Below are positions 42,100 through 48,220 of a stretch of 48,220 nt of DNA, piece after piece (position 1 is the stretch's first letter; each line of letters opens with the position of its first letter). The notes beneath the pieces were generated by a model. It was not told the origin of the DNA and ran no database searches. It worked only from the letters and a program-made list of their open reading frames with translations. The translations under genes and the position numbers were made by a program. Source of the DNA: Deltaproteobacteria bacterium (lineage in GTDB: Bacteria > Myxococcota > B64-G9); contig JAFDKH010000011.1 in the NCBI GenBank assembly GCA_019307065.1, positions 1-48,220 on the forward strand, read 5' to 3'.

Positions 42100-42154
42100 A
42101 GTTATAAGATATGCAAGGGTGTAGCTATCGGCACCCGTTCAAGGAGGCATCAAG

Positions 42155-42493
42155 ATGCGCAAGTTGGACATTATTGAAAAAGAATACCTAAAAGAATCTG
42201 TGGATTCGTTTCGAGTTGGTGACACCGTTCGAGTTCATTTGAGAATTCTCGAAGGTGAGAAGGAACGAGTTCAGGTGTTTCAGGGTGTGGTCATTCGTCG
42301 ACGCGGCGGCAGTGTTGTCGAGACATTCACTGTTCGTAAGCATTCATATGGAGTCGGGGTGGAGAGGATTTTTCCCCTTCACTCTCCCCGGATTGAGAAG
42401 ATTGAAGTGGTTCGCTCGGGACGAGTCCGGCGTGCCAAACTATATTTCTTGCGAAAGCTAAGAGGAAAGGCTGCTCGTCTGAAAGAAATCTGA
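42155..42493 (+). CDS. rplS: 50S ribosomal protein L19
   Basis: 112-residue L19, located at the 30S-50S interface. [34 protein letters not shown], then ETFTVRK and [21 protein letters not shown], are diagnostic. CAAGGAGG is present before ATG 42155. Ends the canonical translation operon; the next gene starts 76 bp later. Confidence 0.97.
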   Translation: MRKLDIIEKEYLKESVDSFRVGDTVRVHLRILEGEKERVQVFQGVVIRRRGGSVVETFTVRKHSYGVGVERIFPLHSPRIEKIEVVRSGRVRRAKLYFLRKLRGKAARLKEI

Positions 42494-42569
42494 TCTGAAG
42501 CCGGTCGTTTTCTCTTGGCGTCCGGCCGGCTCGCGATGTCGGGTTTGGCCATAGCTTTGAACAGGTGCC

Positions 42570-44654
42570 ATGCATTTTTCCGAGTTGGTTCTCCAGGGTG
42601 TACGTAATTTTCAGCAAATGCACCGCTTTCCCCTGGGGAAGGGTTTTACCGTATTTGTCGGCGACTCGGGGGCCGGGAAATCCACTTTTGTTGATGTAAT
42701 TCTGCATTTACTCAATCCAAATCCAACCGAGCCGGCTACCGACAAATACAAGAGTAGCGACCCCAATCTGTGCCGGGCGGCTCTATTGATTGACGATGAT
42801 GCCGGACAACGTTACCGGCTGGTACAGGATCTACTGCGGGGCAGTATTGCTCTGGCCCGGCAAGACCCGGCAACTTCGCAATTTGTTGCGGTTTCAAACT
42901 CGCCGGCTGAGATCGTGCAGTATTTGAGCAGCCAGCTGCACTTGCCCCAAAAAGACATTCTCAAGGGAATATACATTTCAACTAAAGCCTCACTGCCTTC
43001 AGGCATGGTCGGGAAGCTTTTGGGTAGCGGCGCTCCGCCGATGCACGATCAGCAGCAGTCCGCTCAACCGGGCAAGCGGCGAGGTCTGCCGCCCAGCCAG
43101 CATTTTCAAGATGATGGCGACGGCGGGATGAGTTTTCCCGGATACCAGGGTCTCGATTCCGGTGACGAGGTTCTGCCGGATGACCCAGAGGAGATTCGTT
43201 CTCAAATCGAGATTCTCAAACACGATCTGACCATGTCCCGTGAAGTCGACGATTTGCAATTCAAACTCGACGGCCTGCAAGCGAAGTTTTTCAAGATTGA
43301 GCAAAAGATGAAGGGAGTCAAAGAGGCTGAGAGCCAGGTCGCCGAAATTGAGCAACAGCTGAAACCGTTTGCCAAATTGACAGATTTGCCCGACGATTTC
43401 GAGAAGAGAATTCGTGAATTCGATACGTCCAAAGAGAAACTCAAACGAGATCTAGCCCGAATAAATGAGGACGAAGAAAGATGGCAGAAGCGGGCCGAGC
43501 AAAGTATTCCCAGGCCGCTTTCGCAAAACCGGACCTTTCTAATCGGGATGTTGCTGGGTGTCCTGGCTTTGGGAGCAGGAGTCGCCGGTTTTTACCTTAA
43601 CGAGACTTTACGCTGGATTGCGCTGTTGGATATCGTCGGTTTCGGAATCGCGGTTGTGGCTGTCATTCGATATATCGATCAAAGTCAATTTGTCTATCGC
43701 GGGAAGGTACGGCTCGAAATATTGGAGGACAGACGCGAGAAACTCAACCGTCAATTTGAGCTGGAATCGTCGATCGTGCGCCGGACCATGGCTGAAGTTG
43801 GTGTCGAGAACCCGCGCCAGATTATCGACCAATATACTAAACGCGGCTCCATGGTTAAAGAGCTGGAAAAGGCCAATCAGATCCTCGAAAGCAAGCGCAA
43901 TGATCCCGAGCATGCAGAAGCGGAATCGAAACGCGACGACTTGCAGAAAGAAATCGACCAGATCGATTCACAACTGGCTGGTTCGAGTGGGCTGATGATG
44001 GGCCCTAATGAGATGGAGCGAAAGATCTCTCTCCTTGAAGACAAACTCCAGCAGATCGAATCTTCAACGGCGATAGCTGGGGCCCAAGATCAGGGCCTGC
44101 CTGATTCGCCTGCGAACTTTGACCCTTACGATCTGGGTGTCGGGGCACCGCCCGGAGTGAGTACGCACAAGTCTTCATCCGGTTTGTCGCCTTCGCCTGA
44201 TCTGGACGGCCAGGATCTTGCCTCTGGCTTGGATGTGTTTGAACCGATGATGAAATTGGCCGACGATCTTTTTCTGATCGACCGGGAACGAATCGAGTTG
44301 ATGCTGGCTCCGCGGGCCGGGCAGTATTTGGCCGCCCTGTCTGCCCAGGCTTACACTCAAATCATTTTCGGGGAGGGAGGAATAATAGAATGCGGCCCCG
44401 GTGTAGCGGCTCCCTCTTTGCCCATTGCTGTTCAAGACTTGGTTCATCTGGCACTGAAGTTGACCATCATTGAAAACGCCAGCAAGCAACAGCCAATCCC
44501 GGTTCTGCTTGACGACCCTTTTGTACAAATACCGGCCAATCTATTTGGTATCTTGGGGCAAATGCTTGCCGCGCTCGGTAACCAGAGTCAGGTAGTCTTG
44601 TTTACAAAAGACGCTAGTTGGGCCCAGTTTGCTTCTGCTTCCTACCAGCTGTGA
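42570..44654 (+). CDS. SMC/YhaN-like ATPase with a membrane hairpin
   Basis: 694 residues. The N-terminal ATP-binding half has Walker A GDSGAGKST (31-39) after LQGVRNFQQMHRF, as in RecF/SbcC/YhaN proteins. Coiled-coil segments (~205-310 and ~375-490) flank two closely spaced TM helices (~322-343 and ~348-368), so the coiled coil is tethered to the membrane at its apex. The C-terminal half restores the ATPase with Walker B PVLLDDPF (~643-650) and FTKDASW. YhaN proteins share the arrangement, so that is the best label. Function may be DNA or membrane-related repair; unknown. It sits between rplS and rnhB, 17 bp before rnhB. Confidence 0.82.
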   Translation: MHFSELVLQGVRNFQQMHRFPLGKGFTVFVGDSGAGKSTFVDVILHLLNPNPTEPATDKYKSSDPNLCRAALLIDDDAGQRYRLVQDLLRGSIALARQDPATSQFVAVSNSPAEIVQYLSSQLHLPQKDILKGIYISTKASLPSGMVGKLLGSGAPPMHDQQQSAQPGKRRGLPPSQHFQDDGDGGMSFPGYQGLDSGDEVLPDDPEEIRSQIEILKHDLTMSREVDDLQFKLDGLQAKFFKIEQKMKGVKEAESQVAEIEQQLKPFAKLTDLPDDFEKRIREFDTSKEKLKRDLARINEDEERWQKRAEQSIPRPLSQNRTFLIGMLLGVLALGAGVAGFYLNETLRWIALLDIVGFGIAVVAVIRYIDQSQFVYRGKVRLEILEDRREKLNRQFELESSIVRRTMAEVGVENPRQIIDQYTKRGSMVKELEKANQILESKRNDPEHAEAESKRDDLQKEIDQIDSQLAGSSGLMMGPNEMERKISLLEDKLQQIESSTAIAGAQDQGLPDSPANFDPYDLGVGAPPGVSTHKSSSGLSPSPDLDGQDLASGLDVFEPMMKLADDLFLIDRERIELMLAPRAGQYLAALSAQAYTQIIFGEGGIIECGPGVAAPSLPIAVQDLVHLALKLTIIENASKQQPIPVLLDDPFVQIPANLFGILGQMLAALGNQSQVVLFTKDASWAQFASASYQL

Positions 44655-44671
44655 CTTCAGGCGATATTGGC

Positions 44672-45322
44672 ATGGCACACAAGCCACCGGATTTGACTGC
44701 TGGTCTGGGTAGCTTAGAAATTTGGGCAAGCCGGCAAGGATACTACCGAATTGCCGGGGTTGACGAAGTTGGCCGGGGACCACTGGCAGGCCCGGTGGTA
44801 GCCGCTGCGGTTGTCTTGCCTAATGAGCATGCTATCGAGGGGCTGGCTGATTCGAAGAAATTATCGGCTAAAAAACGTGAAAAACTGGCTGGTGTGATAT
44901 GCAGCCTGGCCGAGGGCTGGGGGCTGGGAGTTGTCGGTCCACGCCGGATTGATGAGATCAACATTCGTCAGGCCAGCCTTGAAGCCATGCGGCGGGCCTT
45001 CGAGCAGATGCTGGCTGTCGGTGTTGAGCCTGATTTGGTGATGGTGGATGGACGTGACCTTTTCGATTTGCCGCCGCGGACACCGCATGTTGTTGCTCAG
45101 GCGTTCATCAAGGGCGACAGCCGGTCTGAGAGCATTGCGGCGGCCTCAATCGTAGCCAAAGTATATCGTGATGCCCTGATGCAAGAGTATCACGCCTTCT
45201 GGCCGTATTACGGGTTTGACCGGCACAAAGGCTATCCAACAGCCGAGCATAGAAGTGTAATTTTAGAACGCGGACCTTGTGAAATACACCGGATGAGTTT
45301 CCGCGGAGTAAAAAAAGAATAA
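44672..45322 (+). CDS. rnhB: ribonuclease HII
   Basis: 216-residue RNase HII, removing ribonucleotides from DNA:RNA hybrids. IAGVDEVGRGPLAGPVVAAAVVL gives the Asp-Glu metal ligands, SKKLSAKKRE follows, MVDGRD supplies the third Asp, and KGDSRSESIAAASIVAKVYRD the fourth. ATG 44672 lies 17 bp after the SMC-like gene; an in-frame start at 44618 would lie inside it. Typical rplS-rnhB linkage, here interrupted by one gene. Convergent with the sigma-54 activator. Confidence 0.97.
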   Translation: MAHKPPDLTAGLGSLEIWASRQGYYRIAGVDEVGRGPLAGPVVAAAVVLPNEHAIEGLADSKKLSAKKREKLAGVICSLAEGWGLGVVGPRRIDEINIRQASLEAMRRAFEQMLAVGVEPDLVMVDGRDLFDLPPRTPHVVAQAFIKGDSRSESIAAASIVAKVYRDALMQEYHAFWPYYGFDRHKGYPTAEHRSVILERGPCEIHRMSFRGVKKE

Positions 45323-45326
45323 TTAA

Positions 45327-47252
45327 CTATTCATCTTTGATGCCCAGGCGAGCGATCTTGGTGATCAAGGCCTGACGGCTGATACCCAGGCTGCGTGCAC
45401 ACTGAGTCCGATTCTGGTCATGCCGCTTCAAGGCAGCTTGCACAACCACTTTTTCGAGGCGTTCCATGCTTTGCTTGAGGTTGCCGTCGACCTGCTCGAT
45501 AAGTTGGCTGCCGCCCCCCAGCCGCTCAGACAGATGAGACAATTCAATTGGCTGGTCTTGAGGTGCAAGCAATGAAGCCCGCTCCATCTCGTTCTTGAGC
45601 TCGCGTATATTTCCGGGCCAGGCATAGCTCTGTAGGGTTGCAATTACTTCGGCGCTTAGTCCGGAGTGCTGCCGGCCGTGTTCGTGTGAAAACCTTTCGA
45701 TGAAATGTCTGGCGATTGGAATGATGTCTTGCTGCCGGTCACTCAAAGTAGGCACGCTGAAAGTAAAGACGTTGATTCGAAAAAGCAGGTCCTGGCGGAA
45801 GCGTCCGGTCTTGACCTCCTCTTCCAGGTTGCGGTTTGTGGCGCAGACCACTCGGACGTCAACCTGGCGTGGCTTGGTCGAGCCAACCGGCGTGACGATA
45901 CCTTCTTCGAGACAACGCAGTAGTTTCGGCTGTAGGTCGATCGGCATTTCTCCGATTTCATCCAGGAAGAGAGTACCGCTATGGGCAACCTCGAACAGGC
46001 CTTTGCGATCTCGATGGGCCCCAGTGAAAGCGCCTTTGGCATGACCGAAGAGCTCACTCTCCAGTAAACCGGCCGACAGAGCCGAGCAATTGACTGCTGC
46101 GAAAATTGCGGAGTTGCGGGGGCTTTGTTCATGAATGGCGCGCGCGACGAGCTCTTTGCCAACGCCGGTTTTCCCCTGAATGAGAACTGTAGTCCGCGAT
46201 GGTGCGACTGCGCGAATCTGTTGCTGAACTTCGCGGATCGAGGCCGAGCTGCCAATCATCTCCTCGATAGCCGGACGTTGGCCAAAACGCTCTTTGAGAT
46301 AGTCACACTCGCCGCGCAGGCGAGCCTCGGCCTGGCGCAATCGCTCGATCAGTCGGGCACCTGACAGGACTGTTGATAGTTGCTGTGCCAGTACAGACAC
46401 TAAATCAAGTTCGTGCTCGCCAAAGACGCCGCCTTGTTTGGACCCAATCTGAATTGCGCCGATTACATCGTTTTCTACGACTATGGGAGCCAGGATTACC
46501 GAGCGAGACGGTGAAGTTCGGATGCTGGCGCTGGGAACATCGACTTTTTGGGTATCGAAGACCAAGATGGCTTCTCGATCGGAAAGCAGCTTCTTGGATA
46601 AGGCCGATGCCGGCGGAGTTGCAACTATCGAGCTGGATTGTGGGCCGAGCCCCACAACCGGGGCCAGGCGTCCAGTCGAGTCTTTCATGAAGAATTCTGC
46701 TCGCGACGCTTCAGGCAGGGTGACTAGCAGGAAATTCAGTACCTTTCGGGTGCACTCCAGGCTGTCGGATTCAGTTCTGAGTTCGGCCAGCAGAGCCAAC
46801 AGGTTCCTGAGTGTCTGGCCTTCGGGTAAACCAGCTACTTCTCCGAGTGCTCGCTGGGCCACAACTGTAGCATCGGAAGTCTCAATCGCTGTGGTCCGTA
46901 TAATTTCGACTATGTAGATCGACGAAGGTTGATCGGCATCACCCAAAAGAACCTGATCGGATTGAAGAAGTTCGAATCCCTCGCTGGAATCGCGAGTAAC
47001 GGCTGTTCGCTTGTCCTTGCGGATGATTGCCGAACCATTGGTACTGCCCAGATCGACAAAGGCTACCCGATCGCTGTCTATCAGGATTCTTCCATGAACT
47101 GCCGAAACCCGAGGATCGACGAAAGACAAGTCGTTACCTGTTCCACGGCCAACCTGGACTAATGGTCCTGAAAGGACATGATCGGTTGCTGGACCGCCGC
47201 CACCGTCCTTAACGGTCAGTCGGACTTTCGAAATGACGGCGCCGGCTACCAT
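45327..47252 (-). CDS. FHA-GAF sigma-54-dependent activator (enhancer-binding protein)
   Basis: 641 residues in four domains. FHA phosphothreonine reader (~30-85): [28 protein letters not shown]-like sensor (~140-300). AAA+ sigma-54 activation domain with Walker A GKTGVGKE (360-367), GAFTGA (407-412, the sigma-54 contact) and Walker B LFLDE (428-432). A Fis-type HTH ends the protein (~605-641, [24 protein letters not shown]). An FHA input implies control by a Ser/Thr kinase, an arrangement characteristic of myxobacteria. The start overlaps the stop of the upstream gene by 7 bp, so the two are coupled. It could act at sigma-54 promoters such as the one at 33574. Confidence 0.95.
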   Translation of the reverse strand: MVAGAVISKVRLTVKDGGGGPATDHVLSGPLVQVGRGTGNDLSFVDPRVSAVHGRILIDSDRVAFVDLGSTNGSAIIRKDKRTAVTRDSSEGFELLQSDQVLLGDADQPSSIYIVEIIRTTAIETSDATVVAQRALGEVAGLPEGQTLRNLLALLAELRTESDSLECTRKVLNFLLVTLPEASRAEFFMKDSTGRLAPVVGLGPQSSSIVATPPASALSKKLLSDREAILVFDTQKVDVPSASIRTSPSRSVILAPIVVENDVIGAIQIGSKQGGVFGEHELDLVSVLAQQLSTVLSGARLIERLRQAEARLRGECDYLKERFGQRPAIEEMIGSSASIREVQQQIRAVAPSRTTVLIQGKTGVGKELVARAIHEQSPRNSAIFAAVNCSALSAGLLESELFGHAKGAFTGAHRDRKGLFEVAHSGTLFLDEIGEMPIDLQPKLLRCLEEGIVTPVGSTKPRQVDVRVVCATNRNLEEEVKTGRFRQDLLFRINVFTFSVPTLSDRQQDIIPIARHFIERFSHEHGRQHSGLSAEVIATLQSYAWPGNIRELKNEMERASLLAPQDQPIELSHLSERLGGGSQLIEQVDGNLKQSMERLEKVVVQAALKRHDQNRTQCARSLGISRQALITKIARLGIKDE

Positions 47253-48217
47253 CTCGCTTCTCCGGCCAGGCCAATCGGTAAATAAAACGACGACCCGTCG
47301 GCAGTGATGGCAACCGAAGGGTGAATTGTCAGTGAAAGCCCCCAGGTTCCCTTGGCCGGCCAGGTCAGGGCGGCATCCAGGCCCAGGCTAAAGCCCCAAT
47401 GGTCATAACGATCTTGAGTACCCATAGCCAGAGTGCCCAGTGAACCGCCGACCCGGATGATGAATACTCCTATTTCAAATCCGGTGCTTCCGCCTAGCGA
47501 CAAGGCCATGACTTGCAGGGCCGGATCGTCATCGCCGGCCGAGTGGTAGGTGTAAGCAAAAGTCGTAAACAAGCTCAGCCATTTCGATGTTCGAATGGCA
47601 AAGGTCAAGGCGGCTCCCGGTCCGCTGGTCAGAACATCGGCGTCTTTTCCAAACAGGACAACCAGGCGAGCTTCAGCCTGGAGTGAGAACAGTTCGAATT
47701 TTTCTTCAGCGGGCAGGGGCTTTTCGATTTTTGGTTCGGGCTTTTTATCGGGTTTGATTACGGGCGGATCCTTTTTCTCGGGAGGTTTTACGATTTTGGG
47801 CCGGGTAGCTTTTTTCTTTTGAGCGGCAATTGCTTCTTTAGCTCGTTTGAGTACATAAAGAACCTTGGGCGGGTGTTCACCGGCCGGCAGCTCGAAAGCG
47901 GGGTCGAGCAGCAGGATTGTCTTGAATTCGTTCTCCGCTTTTTCGAGTTCATCGGAGGCTACCATGATCATCGCCAGCATCAAGCGCGCCTCGCGCACGT
48001 GGCTCAGATATTCCTTGTCCTGTTCGGGCGAGAATTTGGCCAGGGCCTTTTCAAGGCGGGCCTTGGCACAGCTCATGTCCAAGTTGCGGTAGCAGGTCAA
48101 TCCGGCGGCCAGGTTGTTTTGCCCGGGATAAGTCTCTTGGGCCTGTGCCAAACAAGACGCCAAGAAACAGATTAGGCCCAAACACAAGCCGCAACTGAAT
48201 TGACCCCGGGCACTCAT
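47246..48217 (-). CDS. exported TPR/barrel-like envelope protein
   Basis: 323 residues. Signal peptide (cleavage after AQA near 27, with a lipobox-like LASC at 19-22 as an alternative). A helical segment of TPR type follows (~35-130: NLAAGLTCYRNLDMSCAKARLEKAL, DELEKAENEFKTILLLDPAF), then a Lys/Pro-rich linker (~138-175) and a beta-rich C-terminal domain of ~150 residues ending in Trp, consistent with a small outer-membrane barrel. The ATG at 48217 is only 3 bases from the window edge, so its ribosome site and any upstream partner are out of view. Cotranscribed with the FHA regulator (7-bp overlap), suggesting a related role in envelope sensing. Function unknown. Confidence 0.72.
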   Translation of the reverse strand: MSARGQFSCGLCLGLICFLASCLAQAQETYPGQNNLAAGLTCYRNLDMSCAKARLEKALAKFSPEQDKEYLSHVREARLMLAMIMVASDELEKAENEFKTILLLDPAFELPAGEHPPKVLYVLKRAKEAIAAQKKKATRPKIVKPPEKKDPPVIKPDKKPEPKIEKPLPAEEKFELFSLQAEARLVVLFGKDADVLTSGPGAALTFAIRTSKWLSLFTTFAYTYHSAGDDDPALQVMALSLGGSTGFEIGVFIIRVGGSLGTLAMGTQDRYDHWGFSLGLDAALTWPAKGTWGLSLTIHPSVAITADGSSFYLPIGLAGEARW

Positions 48218-48220
48218 AAG

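Overview
The window (48,220 bp) is a gene-dense stretch of a Gram-negative bacterial chromosome. Several traits point to a myxobacterial or wider deltaproteobacterial (Myxococcota-like) lineage: a MYXO-CTERM-type sorting tail, tandem PilZ proteins of the kind expanded in Myxococcus, a sigma-54 activator with an FHA sensor, a type IV pilin behind a sigma-54 promoter, and an LptE lipoprotein that implies an outer membrane. A split aldehyde:ferredoxin oxidoreductase (AOR), a phosphofructokinase with pyrophosphate-type residues and a short ThiC suggest anaerobic or low-energy metabolism. Lineage and lifestyle are inferences; no rRNA gene is present.

Layout. 216-6820: phosphofructokinase, dihydrolipoamide dehydrogenase overlapping a patatin-like lipase, a YgiQ-type radical SAM protein and a secreted beta-propeller. 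6950-9705: a compact three-gene operon of unknown function (an acidic protein and two zinc-ribbon proteins). 9723-16465: POT-family transporter, MYXO-CTERM FG-GAP protein, MDR oxidoreductase, serine hydrolase and a purple-acid-phosphatase-like lipoprotein. 16624-22980: a PilZ protein, then a minus-strand block read as MORN/TPR protein, AOR N-domain, Fe-S/AOR fusion with a histone-H1-like lysine tail, ThiS/MoaD-like sulfur carrier and one-domain asparaginase. 23181-25085: a large lipoprotein.

25116-31589: a terminator and a candidate 17-codon gene, then the conserved leuS-lptE-holA run, rpsT, a 673-bp intergenic region with DnaA-box-like sites, mazG, and tRNA-Glu(CTC) and tRNA-Thr(CGT). 31595-38809: tandem-PilZ membrane protein, type IV pilin, ThiC, a Crp/Fnr regulator, and an MlaF-like ATPase with an MCE protein but no adjacent permease. 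38869-45322: a palindromic repeat, then ffh-rpsP-khpA-rimM-trmD-rplS-[membrane SMC-like ATPase]-rnhB. 45327-48217: FHA-GAF-sigma-54 activator and a TPR/barrel-like envelope protein.

The most interesting element is the split tungsten-enzyme locus (17646-20912): a catalytic AOR divided between two genes, the second half fused to a NuoG-like Fe-S module and ending in six perfect 11-residue Lys-rich repeats, beside a sulfur carrier that could serve its cofactor. Next are the uncharacterised zinc-ribbon operon (6950-9705), the isolated small peptide gene at 25191-25244, and the TM-hairpin SMC-like ATPase inserted in the translation operon.
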